Positions 8,102-14,932 of a stretch of DNA of 27,597 nucleotides are shown one piece after another. Origin of the DNA: Deltaproteobacteria bacterium (GTDB taxonomy: Bacteria; Desulfobacterota; Deferrimicrobia; Deferrimicrobiales; Deferrimicrobiaceae); assembly GCA_003105225.1 (NCBI GenBank), contig PQAK01000079.1:1-27597 (forward strand), written 5' to 3'. Made by a program: the position numbers and the translations under genes. Under the pieces are notes generated by a model that saw nothing but the letters and a program-made list of their open reading frames with translations, searched no databases and had not been told where the DNA came from. Numbering within the stretch: the first letter of the stretch is position 1; each line of letters starts with the position of its first letter.

Positions 8102-8132
8102 TGTATATACAACTTATTGTCGTCCCTGTCAA
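8102..8132 (-). promoter_or_regulatory. Promoter with overlapping MarR operator for the marR-like gene
   Basis: On the minus strand TTGACA (8132-8127), a 17-base spacer and TATATA (8109-8104) form a near-consensus sigma-70 promoter. The palindrome TGTATATACA (8102-8111) covers the -10 box and is identical to the core upstream of the permease gene. Binding there would block RNA polymerase. The expected start of transcription falls about 6-9 bases downstream, next to the ATG at 8095. Confidence 0.75.
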
Positions 8133-8181
8133 CCGGGCGGAAAGGATCGTTAACAAGACCCCCTGCAATACGGTCCAATCA

Positions 8182-8204
8182 AGCCGGGCAGGGGACGCCC
8201 GGCT
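8182..8204 (-). terminator. Hairpin terminator candidate after the aldo/keto reductase gene
   Basis: AGCCGGGC and GCCCGGCT form a perfect 8-base-pair stem with a 7-base loop, 6 bases after the stop of the reductase gene on the minus strand. It is followed by TTGATT rather than a full T-run, so termination strength is uncertain. One arm and loop (AGCCGGGCAGGGG) recur at 14176. Confidence 0.5.
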
Positions 8205-8209
8205 CGACC

Positions 8210-9157
8210 TCATGCGCTCGCCCGGTCGAGCATCTCGATGGCGGAAGGATCCAGTTCGAGCTCCAGCGACTTCATGAGCTCGTTCAGCTGGTCCAGGCTC
8301 GTTGCGCTCGCAATGGGAGCGGTGACGCCGGGGCGCGCGATCATCCAGGCAAGGGCGATCGTGGCGGGAGCCGAACGATATCGCCTTGCCACCCGGTCCA
8401 GCGAGTCCAGTATCCGGAAGCCCCGGTCGTCCAGGTACCTCTTGACGATGTCCGCCCGGGCGCTGCCCGACAGGTCTTTCTCCGACCGGTACTTGCCCGT
8501 GAGAAACCCGCTGGCCAGCGGAAAGTAGGGGATCACGCCCAGCCCCTTTTCGCGGCAGAGGGGTTCAAGCTCCGTTTCGTACTCGGCGCGATCGTAGAGG
8601 TTGTACAAGGGCTGCAAGCTCTGGTACGCGGGATATCCGGATTGTTTGGCGGCCTTCAAGGCCAAGGAGAGCCGTTCCGCGGTGTAGTTCGAGGCTCCTA
8701 TGGCCCGAACCTTCCCCTGCCGGATCAATTGCGCAAATGCTTCCAGGGTTTCCTCGAGGGGCGTCTCCGGATCGTCGGCGTGGGCCTGGTACAGGTCGAT
8801 GCAATCCGTCTGCAGCCGTCGAAGCGAATCCTCGGCCGCGCGCAGGATATACGGCTTCGACAGCCCCTTCCTGTCCGGGCCCATCTCCTTTCCGGCCTTG
8901 GTGGCGACGAGGACCTTCTTCCGGTTCCCGCCCCGCTTAAGCCATTTGCCGAGAACGGTCTCGGATTCGCCGCCCTTGTGGCCCGGGACCCAATGCGAGT
9001 AGACGTCCGCCGTATCGATCAGGTCGCCGCCGGCGGCCGTGAAGGCATCCAGCAGCCGGAAGGACGTCGTCTCGTCCGCGGTCCATCCGAAGACGTTGCC
9101 TCCCAGCGCCAGGGGAGCAATCTCAAGCCCGGAGTTCCCCAGTCTACGTTTCTTCAT
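8210..9157 (-). CDS. Aldo/keto reductase
   Basis: The 315-residue NADPH-dependent TIM-barrel oxidoreductase shows the AKR catalytic residues Asp48 and Tyr53 in 'LIDTADVYS', Lys87 in 'VATKAG' and His126 in 'LYQAHADD'. Other family marks are 'RLGNSGLEIAPLALGGNVFG' at the start and 'GKVRAIGASNYTAERL' in the middle. It is closest in pattern to the AKR11/12 or YajO/IolS group. Length is normal. GGGAG sits about 6 bases before the ATG. It stands alone between the marR operon and the DUF2182/DUF899 pair, with a hairpin after its stop. The substrate is unknown. Confidence 0.92.
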   Translation of the reverse strand: MKKRRLGNSGLEIAPLALGGNVFGWTADETTSFRLLDAFTAAGGDLIDTADVYSHWVPGHKGGESETVLGKWLKRGGNRKKVLVATKAGKEMGPDRKGLSKPYILRAAEDSLRRLQTDCIDLYQAHADDPETPLEETLEAFAQLIRQGKVRAIGASNYTAERLSLALKAAKQSGYPAYQSLQPLYNLYDRAEYETELEPLCREKGLGVIPYFPLASGFLTGKYRSEKDLSGSARADIVKRYLDDRGFRILDSLDRVARRYRSAPATIALAWMIARPGVTAPIASATSLDQLNELMKSLELELDPSAIEMLDRASA

Positions 9158-9194
9158 TGCGCTCTCCCGGCACTCATTGGCAATTTGATCTACG

Positions 9195-9983
9195 TTATCC
9201 GAACCCGGCCGTTCGCGCGATCAGGAGCAGCCCTGCCCCGACGAGGACGACCCCGACGGCTCGCGCGACGCGCTCACCGGCCGGTGCGAGACGTTCGACG
9301 GTGATGGCCGCCGCCACGACGGCCATCGCGCGAAGGTCCATGACCCCGATGACCAGGAGGATCGCCATCAGGCCGGCGCAGCAGCGACCGCAGTGGAGGC
9401 CGAGGCGCAGGCCGTGTCGCCACGCCGTTCTTGCGTCGGCCGGCAGCGCGCGGCCAAGCCCGGGTGCTTCCCGGCAGCAGGCAAGGTGCCGCGCCTTCCA
9501 CGCGGAGAACTGGAGCGCGCCGGCGACCAGGACGACCCCCCCGACCGCGATCGGAACGGCGCGCGCCAGCACCGGCTGCCGCATCTCGACCGCCGCCAGC
9601 GCGACGCCCAGCGGAAAGGCGGCCATTCCGATCACGGTCCACACGAAAAAGTACCCCACGCCCGCCAGCGCGGTCAGCCAACCCAGGCGCGTCTCGCCCG
9701 TCCTGTCGACGGCGTCGCGGTAGCGCCGCAGCATGGGGACCAAGGACGGCAGCATCATCGCGACCATCATCACGACCCACATGCCGAGAAACGACGTCGC
9801 GGCGCCGGACCACGTCTGTCCGGGCATCCGCATCCACGCCATCGACATCGTCCAGCCGCCGGGCATCTCCATCCCGCCCATCGCCGACATGGACGCGCAC
9901 CAGGCGATCGTCACCGCCGCGCTGGCGGCGAAGAGCAGCGCCGAGACGCCGAAGAAGGCTCGCTGGGAAGCTCGCTGCGTCAA
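9195..9983 (-). CDS. DUF2182 integral membrane protein
   Basis: The 262-residue protein has about seven hydrophobic segments. Its Met-rich stretches 'SAMGGMEMPGGWTMSMAWM' and 'FLGMWVVMMVAMMLPSLVPM' are typical of DUF2182, described as putative metal-binding membrane proteins. A Cys cluster 'HCGRCCAGLM' lies about two thirds along, in a conserved position for the family. No ATG fits; the TTG at 9983 has AGGGG 5 bases upstream. Its ribosome binding site overlaps the TAG stop of the DUF899 gene 8 bases away, so the two are co-transcribed. Family members often lie beside DUF1326 or DUF899 genes, but the function is unproven. Codon choice (many GCG, TCG, GGC) differs from neighbouring genes and suggests transfer of the pair. 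Confidence 0.78.
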   Translation of the reverse strand: MTQRASQRAFFGVSALLFAASAAVTIAWCASMSAMGGMEMPGGWTMSMAWMRMPGQTWSGAATSFLGMWVVMMVAMMLPSLVPMLRRYRDAVDRTGETRLGWLTALAGVGYFFVWTVIGMAAFPLGVALAAVEMRQPVLARAVPIAVGGVVLVAGALQFSAWKARHLACCREAPGLGRALPADARTAWRHGLRLGLHCGRCCAGLMAILLVIGVMDLRAMAVVAAAITVERLAPAGERVARAVGVVLVGAGLLLIARTAGFG

Positions 9984-9991
9984 CAGAACCC

Positions 9992-10768
9992 CTACGCCGC
10001 TTTGCGTTTGCCGTATTCGTCGTGGCGGCGGACCCAGATCCCCGTCTCGTTGCGCCCGCGTGGCGCCCGGTCGAGCCACTGGTACATGCTCCAGAGCCCG
10101 TCCAACCCGCGCTCATAGGCCGAGTAGGTGTGGTAGACGACGCCGTCCTCGAGAGCGAACGCGCTCATGCCCGGCATCTCCCGCGTGTACGTCGCCCAGT
10201 CCGTGCCGACGCTCGCCGCGACCTCGGCCATCGGGCCCTGCTGGCCGGCCTCGAGCAACGGCCGCACATCCATCGCGCGGAAGTTGTACTCGACGGCTCC
10301 CGACCGCTGCTGCTCCTGGGTGAAGGCCGCCTGAAAGTCGTAGTTGAAGTCGCCCTCGAACGACGACGCCCACGGGAAGCTCCACCCCATCCGCCGCTTG
10401 TACGCCTGCAGCTTCGCGAGCGGCGCGCGCGACACCGCCGAAAGCGTGACATCGTGATTCGCCAGGTGGACGGCGATGCCGTCGAACCCGTCAGCGATCG
10501 ACGAGCAAACGGGACACCCCGCCTCGTAGTCGGGCCCGAACATGAAATGGTAGACGAGCAGCTGCGAGCGCCCTCGAAAGAGGTCCGCCAGTGATGCGCT
10601 CCCCTCGTCGGTCTCGAATCGGTACTCCTTGTCAACCCGAACCCACGGCAGCTCCTGGCGTCGTCGCGCCAGCTCGTCGCTGCGCCGCGTGAGTTCCTTC
10701 TCCGCCTTGAGCAGCTCGAGCCGCGCTGCGAGCCACTCTTCACGTGTCCCGGTCATGTGCTTCGTCAT
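9992..10768 (-). CDS. DUF899 (thioredoxin-fold) protein
   Basis: The 258-residue protein is recognised as DUF899 by 'REEWLAARLELLKAEKELTR', 'ELPWVRVDKEY', 'LLVYHFMFGPDYEAGCPVCS' and 'FNYDFQAAF'. The fold is thioredoxin-like with a CPVC pair near residue 76, and a role in dithiol-disulfide exchange has been proposed for the family without proof. The ATG at 10768 has AGGAG 8 bases upstream; a second in-frame ATG lies at 10756. No signal peptide is seen, so it is cytoplasmic. It is the first gene of a two-gene unit with the DUF2182 membrane protein. GC-rich codon use sets the pair apart from most neighbours. Confidence 0.88.
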   Translation of the reverse strand: MTKHMTGTREEWLAARLELLKAEKELTRRSDELARRRQELPWVRVDKEYRFETDEGSASLADLFRGRSQLLVYHFMFGPDYEAGCPVCSSIADGFDGIAVHLANHDVTLSAVSRAPLAKLQAYKRRMGWSFPWASSFEGDFNYDFQAAFTQEQQRSGAVEYNFRAMDVRPLLEAGQQGPMAEVAASVGTDWATYTREMPGMSAFALEDGVVYHTYSAYERGLDGLWSMYQWLDRAPRGRNETGIWVRRHDEYGKRKAA

Positions 10769-11248
10769 TGTTTTTCTCCTTCCTTGCGGGTGTCCTATAT
10801 CGTTTGTTTCCATCCATTCCAAGTTCGATTCGCGTGGATTGCAGAAGCTTCGTCGATGGAGAGTATCGGGACGCCGAACCTTGTCCTTTATGCTGGTCGG
10901 GCGGAGAGAATAAAACGACCAGGAAACGCACGCCGAAGAGGCGGCAGCGTTAGATCTTTTCCCCCGGGAACGGAATGCGTTCTCCGGCATCCAACGTGCG
11001 GCTTGCATTAAAAAAAAAGGGAGCCCTTCCTCCGATGATCCTTGCGTCCGCCGCATATCGCCTGGCTCACTCTATCTGGGTGGGAGGGATGGCGATATTC
11101 CCCTCGTATTCCCTCTACTTAATCGTCATATCGGCCGTTGCATTATTGGCTCGCATTGCTGCCGGGGAACCGTTCCATGGAGTACGCCAATGGGCAGGGG
11201 AACCGAATCCGGTTCCAGTCGCTCTATACGGCAAGGGAGGGAGATGAC
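10769..11248. other. 480-base stretch without a convincing gene
   Basis: Lower GC than the surroundings and no recognised protein in any frame. The plus frame 11035-11247 encodes a hydrophobic peptide of unknown type without a good ribosome binding site. An A-run at 11010-11018 gives, on the minus strand, a 4-base-pair hairpin followed by nine T, a weak terminator candidate. The stretch presumably also holds the promoter of the DUF899 gene and of the small protein at 11249, but no clear boxes stand out. Confidence 0.5.
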
Positions 11249-11443
11249 ATGTCTCAGTGCATTTACGAGCGGAACGCAGCCGCCTGTCTCAGTCGGCGGA
11301 CGACCCCGACGCCGGAAGAGGTGAGGGGAGCTTTCCTCGCTTCCAGACATCCTTGCGATTCCTGCACGATCGGATCCCGACGAGCCCGCGAGGATGCGCA
11401 GCGGCGGGTATCGGAACGGATGAGGATCGCTGCGGCGTCTTGA
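11249..11443 (+). CDS. Small Cys-containing hypothetical protein (64 residues)
   Basis: The ATG at 11249 follows a strong ribosome binding site (GGGAGGGAGATGAC), which is the main reason to call it. The protein is hydrophilic, with Cys4, a second Cys near residue 12, and a CDSC pair in 'HPCDSCTIG'. It has a basic C-terminal helix rich in Arg and Glu. Four Cys in this spacing could bind zinc or an iron-sulfur cluster, but that is a guess. I do not recognise the family. The stop is directly followed by a 49-base remnant of the tfoX/DUF985 junction (11442-11490), so its own 3' end may be a recombination product. Confidence 0.45.
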   Translation: MSQCIYERNAAACLSRRTTPTPEEVRGAFLASRHPCDSCTIGSRRAREDAQRRVSERMRIAAAS

Positions 11444-11490
11444 TGAGCCGTCCCGCCGTCAGCGGGTGAGCTCCAGGATCAGGTCCCTTT
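11442..11490 (-). pseudogene. Remnant of a DUF985 cupin gene 3' end and its tfoX junction
   Basis: This 49-base stretch matches 18318-18366 at 45 of 49 positions. There the sequence covers the tfoX stop and the last codons of the convergent DUF985 cupin gene. Read on the minus strand it encodes ERDLILELTR and a stop at 11459, against RELILEFTR and a stop in the intact gene. Nothing else of the cupin is present upstream; the hydrolase gene occupies that place instead. It marks a deletion or insertion junction. Confidence 0.75.
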
Positions 11491-11501
11491 CGGCGTCACC
11501 T

Positions 11502-12770
11502 CTATGGCGACCCGTTGTAGAAGATCACGACGCTGTCGTCGCCTCCGCCCGCCACGCTCGCCATCGTCTGGAGCTGCTCTTTAGTCACCGGGTTGCCGCG
11601 AACCTCCGCGTCGAGGAACATAAGCGTCCAGGTGAAGATGTCGTTGGTCGAGGCAAAATCGAACCCGTGTGTCACGCCTGCGAGTGCAACCAGCTCGCGG
11701 GTCCCGGTGAGGCGCGACATGCCGATCTCCACTTCGATGATCGGAGCGGTCGTGTCCGCCGTCCCGCTGATGCCGAGGAATGGCAGGGTGACACCGTCGA
11801 GCCCGTGCTCATCGAGTCCGAATGCCGGCAGGAACGGCTGCCCGAAATACGGCACGTAGCCGACCGCCGCCTTGATCCGCGGATCGTGGGTCACCTGGCT
11901 CACGTCCAATCCAGGGTATGAGGACGTCAGGCCGGCGCCGCCCAACAGCATCATTGTCTCGCCGCCCATGCTCGCCCCGAAGCCGCCGATCCGTGTCGTT
12001 TCGATGTGACCTTGCCATTGCGGATGCGCGAGCACGAGGTCGAGCGCCGCGGATATCGAAAGCGGCCGCAGTGCCTGCATCGCCGTGAAGTTGCTCAAGT
12101 GCGACAGCACGGCAATGGCGTCGCTCAAGTTATCGATCTTGAGGTCGGAAAAGCGCAGATCGCCGTGAAACGGCGCGACCACAACGTAACCGTAACTTGC
12201 GAGAACGGACAGCCCCAGAATGTAGTCGCTGGAGATCGGGCTGCCGCTGTAGCCATGCGAAAAGGCAATCACCGGATAACGAGCCGAGTTGTCCGCAAAT
12301 AACGGCGCATCCGATCCGGTCTGCATGTGTGGCACAACCTTGCCGGTCGGCAGCGGATAGTCGGGACGGGAGTTGTCGGCCGTAGTGGGATAGCAGGCGA
12401 GCACCACGAACGCGACATCCTGTCCGGCAAACGAACCGTAGAGATTCGAGTTCTGCGGCGCGGTCACCGTGGCGATCAGCGTATTCGCCGGGTCCGCCAG
12501 CAGATCGGTCGCGTAACGCGACGCGCCGTTGTCCGACGGATTGCCTTCCCAGTAGCTCGATGCGTCCTCTCCGGCACCCACTCGACTGAAATCCTGGGCG
12601 ACATTGCTGCACGCAACCGCAAAGGGACCCGGCAACGGCAAAGGCTGCACGACGTCGGTCGGGACCGAAGCGCCAGGCGGATTGACGCCATCACCGCCGC
12701 CGCATCCGGCGAGGGCAAGTGCGATCCCCGCCAAGGCCGCCAACAGCGTTCCTCGAAAGAATCCGCTCAT
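11502..12770 (-). CDS. Lipoprotein alpha/beta hydrolase (platelet-activating-factor acetylhydrolase-like)
   Basis: This 422-residue secreted lipoprotein has a signal peptide ending at the lipobox LAGC (Cys23), then a Gly/Pro linker and an alpha/beta hydrolase domain from about residue 85. The nucleophile elbow is GFGASMGG with Ser267. 'IAFSHGYSG' near 168-176 supplies the oxyanion region, and likely Asp339 ('SGTADTTAP') and His368 ('GVTHGFDF') complete the triad. Such enzymes hydrolyse esters of lipids or polymers; the substrate here is unknown. The gene is flanked by a DUF985 remnant downstream and a truncated small gene upstream, and its codon use is more even than that of neighbours. Recent insertion or transfer is likely. 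Confidence 0.85.
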   Translation of the reverse strand: MSGFFRGTLLAALAGIALALAGCGGGDGVNPPGASVPTDVVQPLPLPGPFAVACSNVAQDFSRVGAGEDASSYWEGNPSDNGASRYATDLLADPANTLIATVTAPQNSNLYGSFAGQDVAFVVLACYPTTADNSRPDYPLPTGKVVPHMQTGSDAPLFADNSARYPVIAFSHGYSGSPISSDYILGLSVLASYGYVVVAPFHGDLRFSDLKIDNLSDAIAVLSHLSNFTAMQALRPLSISAALDLVLAHPQWQGHIETTRIGGFGASMGGETMMLLGGAGLTSSYPGLDVSQVTHDPRIKAAVGYVPYFGQPFLPAFGLDEHGLDGVTLPFLGISGTADTTAPIIEVEIGMSRLTGTRELVALAGVTHGFDFASTNDIFTWTLMFLDAEVRGNPVTKEQLQTMASVAGGGDDSVVIFYNGSP

Positions 12771-12839
12771 GACCGAATCTCCTCGCCGGCAACCCTTCGA
12801 GTAAATTGCCGGCCGTGCTTCCAGACTGAAATTCGACGT

Positions 12840-12882
12840 CGATCAGTCCCTCGCGTGTCATCTGGTCAAGGTCTTCGTCCAT
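12840..12882 (-). pseudogene. Truncated 5' end of a small conserved gene
   Basis: On the minus strand an ATG at 12882, preceded by a G-rich stretch, begins MDEDLDQMTREGLID. This resembles the start of a widespread small protein family (about 80 residues) that opens with MD-x-DL-xx-MTR-x-x-L and later carries 'HRDSxxHxLCWHHP'. The rest of that family is absent. After about 15 residues the frame runs into unrelated sequence and the hydrolase start. The match is short and made from memory, so confidence is low. Confidence 0.3.
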
Positions 12883-12953
12883 GACGATTCCCCCCGGTTC
12901 CCAGGTATTTGATGGTGGGCAGAATTTCGCGATTCGGCGGTGCGGCGCTCGGG

Positions 12954-13529
12954 CTACAAGTTCCCCTTCAGGCCGATTTCCGCCGCCACCGTTTTCATCC
13001 CCTCGATGGTGTCCGCGATCAACTCCTCGAGGGGTGCCCCCATCAGGGCGGCGCCTTTCTCGATCACGGAGCGGTCCACGCCGGCGGCGAACGCCTTGTC
13101 CTTCCATTTTTTCTGTACGCTTTTTACAGGCAGGTCGAGGACGCTCCTTGATGGCCGCACGAGGGCCGCCGCGGCGACCAGCCCCGTCAATTCGTCGATC
13201 GCGAAAAGGGCCTTCTCGAGATCGGTGACCGGTTCGACGTCGGTGCAGATCCCCCATCCGTGGGAAGCGACCGCCCGCACATATTCCTCGGGCCACCCCT
13301 GGCCCCGCAGCAGGTCCGGCGCATGCCGAAGGTGCTCATCGGGATGTTCCTCGTAGTCCACGTCGTGGATGAGCCCGACGATGCCCCACATCTCCTCGTC
13401 GGCCCCCTTCTTCCGGGCGACCTGGCGCATGGCCGCTTCGACCGCCAAGGCGTGGGCGAGGAGGTTGGGGGTTTTCACGTGGTCGGTCAGAAGCCGCCAG
13501 GCTTCCTCGCGCGTGGGTTTGCGGTCCAT
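12954..13529 (-). CDS. HD-domain phosphohydrolase
   Basis: The 191-residue cytoplasmic protein is an HD-superfamily metal-dependent phosphohydrolase. The metal ligands follow the H...HD...D order: His26 in 'LLAHALAVE', His55-Asp56 in 'GLIHDVDYEEHP' and Asp111 in 'FAIDELTGL'. 'ASHGWG' with a further His lies between them. This single-domain type (HDIG-like, often annotated as hydrolase or metal-dependent phosphohydrolase) has no agreed substrate. AGGAGG stands 4 bases before the ATG, a strong ribosome binding site. It is divergent from the spy-like gene; the 179 bases between hold the CpxR-type box. Confidence 0.88.
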   Translation of the reverse strand: MDRKPTREEAWRLLTDHVKTPNLLAHALAVEAAMRQVARKKGADEEMWGIVGLIHDVDYEEHPDEHLRHAPDLLRGQGWPEEYVRAVASHGWGICTDVEPVTDLEKALFAIDELTGLVAAAALVRPSRSVLDLPVKSVQKKWKDKAFAAGVDRSVIEKGAALMGAPLEELIADTIEGMKTVAAEIGLKGNL

Positions 13530-13619
13530 GATCCTCCTTTCATCCGGTCTTCACGATACCAGGGTACCGTTTCCCCTTGTGACTTCAAGTCAATTCGAGG
13601 ATGGCCGAACCGTCCTCCC

Positions 13620-13644
13620 GTTACAATCCGTTACAAAGATTTAC
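13620..13644. promoter_or_regulatory. CpxR-type response regulator binding box
   Basis: Three half-sites GTTAC (13620), GTTAC (13630) and TTTAC (13640) stand exactly 10 bases apart, one DNA turn. The known CpxR site is GTAAA-N5-GTAAA, which on the other strand reads TTTAC-N5-TTTAC. The box lies 65 bases before the start of the Spy/CpxP-like gene and in the divergent gap with the HD gene. The CpxR-like regulator gene is two genes along, so autogenous control of this stress cluster is likely. Confidence 0.65.
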
Positions 13645-13708
13645 CTCGCCGAAAAGACCCCGGGATCCTGCCGCGCTAATCTGGAACAAAAACCAAGGAG
13701 GCATTCAA

Positions 13709-14164
13709 ATGCCGACGAACAGACGACGTTGGTTTTGGACCCTGGGCCTGGTGGCAGCCGCCATAGGCGCTTTTGGCGTTGCGGGTTGCGGCCGTTTCGG
13801 CTGCCGCCATGGGCACGATCCGGCGCAGCGAGCCGATTGGATCGCGAAGAAGATCGCCTCGGAGCTCGATCTGAACGACGCTCAAAAGGCGAAGCTGGAC
13901 CTCGTCAAGCAGGAGTTCCTGGCGCAGCGCGAAAAGGGCAAACAGGAGCGCGAGGAAGCCTTCCAGACGATTCTCGCGCAGATCCGCTCGAAGCAACTCG
14001 ACACGGAGAAGCTTCAGGCCTTGATCGACCGGCGCCACAAGCGCATGGAGGAGATTGCCCCTTCCGTTCTGAAGAAAATCGCGGACTTCCATGCGAGCCT
14101 TTCCGACGAGCAGAAGGAGAAGGCGGCCAAGAAATTCGAGAAGTTCCATAGTTACTGGCGGTAA
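13709..14164 (+). CDS. Spy/CpxP-like periplasmic lipoprotein
   Basis: The 151-residue protein has a basic N-terminus, a hydrophobic signal and lipobox 'GVAGC' with Cys27, then 'CRHGHDPAQRADWIAKKI' and a long charged all-alpha region. Members of the Spy/CpxP/CnrX (LTXXQ) superfamily look like this. Here the first LTxxQ-type site reads LNDAQKAKL and the second LSDEQKEKA, with the typical helix 'ALIDRRHKRMEEIAPSVLKK' between. Such proteins act as periplasmic chaperones or stress sensors that restrain a kinase. AGGAGG is 7 bases before the ATG. A CpxR-type box lies upstream and a CpxR/CpxA-like pair downstream, so it likely takes CpxP's place in a feedback loop. Confidence 0.85.
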   Translation: MPTNRRRWFWTLGLVAAAIGAFGVAGCGRFGCRHGHDPAQRADWIAKKIASELDLNDAQKAKLDLVKQEFLAQREKGKQEREEAFQTILAQIRSKQLDTEKLQALIDRRHKRMEEIAPSVLKKIADFHASLSDEQKEKAAKKFEKFHSYWR

Positions 14165-14175
14165 GGGGCGTTTCG

Positions 14176-14203
14176 AGCCGGGCAGGGGAAACCCTGTCCG
14201 GCT
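14176..14203 (+). terminator. Strong GNRA-type hairpin between the spy-like and regulator genes
   Basis: AGCCGGGCAGGG and CCCTGTCCGGCT pair over 12 positions, with one G-U pair, around a GAAA tetraloop. It begins 12 bases after the spy-like stop and 34 before the regulator start. There is no T-run, so it may act as a partial terminator or as a 3'-end stabiliser of the spy-like mRNA that lowers expression of the kinase genes. Confidence 0.45.
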
Positions 14204-14236
14204 ATCCTGGATCAACGGTAAGATGGAACGTACATC

Positions 14237-14932
14237 ATGAACGCTCCGCGAAGAACACTGCTGATCATCGACGACGACGAACGCCTCTGTTCCCTACTTG
14301 CGACGTTTCTTGCCCGGCACGGGTTCGAACTTCTTTCCGCAGGCAACGGCGAGCTGGGCCTCAAACTCATCAAGGATCGCCGTCCCCAGCTTGTGATCCT
14401 GGACCTCATGCTTCCGGGAAGAGACGGATTCGAGATCTGCCGTGACATCCGGAAGCACAGCCGGGTCCCGGTCATCATGCTGACCGCGAGAGGCGATATC
14501 ACGGATCGCGTCGTCGGCCTGGAGCTCGGGGCGGACGACTATCTGCCGAAGCCCTTCGAGCCTCGCGAGCTGGTCGCACGCATCCAGTCCATCCTGAGAA
14601 GGACCGAGCCGGGAGCAGCGACGGAAAAACTTACGCTCGGCGCCCTGGAGCTCGATCCCCGCGCGCGCACCTTTCGCTTGAGGGGCAAATCGATCGAACT
14701 CTCCACGACGGAGTTCGACCTTCTCGATCTCTTTCTTCGCAATCCCGGCCGCGTCCTTTCCCGCGACTGGATCATGGACCAGCTCCGGGGCCGGGACTGG
14801 GAGGCGTTCGACCGCTCGATCGACATCGCCGTCAGCCGCCTGCGGGCCAAGATCGAGGACGACGCGAGAACTCCACGCTATCTCAAAACGATCCGGAAGA
14901 AGGGATACCTCCTCGCGAGAGAGGAGCCTTGA
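14237..14932 (+). CDS. OmpR/CpxR-family response regulator
   Basis: The 231-residue regulator has a receiver domain at 1-120 and a winged-helix DNA-binding domain at about 133-231. Receiver residues are Asp12-Asp13, phospho-acceptor Asp56 in 'LVILDLMLPG', Thr83 and Lys105 in 'YLPKPF'. The effector domain shows 'ELSTTEFDLLDLFLRNPGRVLSR' and the recognition region 'FDRSIDIAVSRLRAKIEDD'. The overall pattern is CpxR/RstA-like. Its stop overlaps the kinase start by one base (TGATG), so the pair is coupled. By context it responds to envelope stress and binds the box at 13620-13644. Calling it CpxR proper would go beyond the evidence. Confidence 0.93.
   Translation: MNAPRRTLLIIDDDERLCSLLATFLARHGFELLSAGNGELGLKLIKDRRPQLVILDLMLPGRDGFEICRDIRKHSRVPVIMLTARGDITDRVVGLELGADDYLPKPFEPRELVARIQSILRRTEPGAATEKLTLGALELDPRARTFRLRGKSIELSTTEFDLLDLFLRNPGRVLSRDWIMDQLRGRDWEAFDRSIDIAVSRLRAKIEDDARTPRYLKTIRKKGYLLAREEP

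Noticed and set aside
11035..11247. Hydrophobic open frame of about 70 residues
   Set aside because: No good ribosome binding site, no recognisable family, and the composition is consistent with chance in an untranslated stretch.
13369..13708. Longer plus-strand frames running into the spy-like gene
   Set aside because: The strong AGGAGG and the signal peptide place the start at 13709. The upstream part overlaps the HD gene in antisense.
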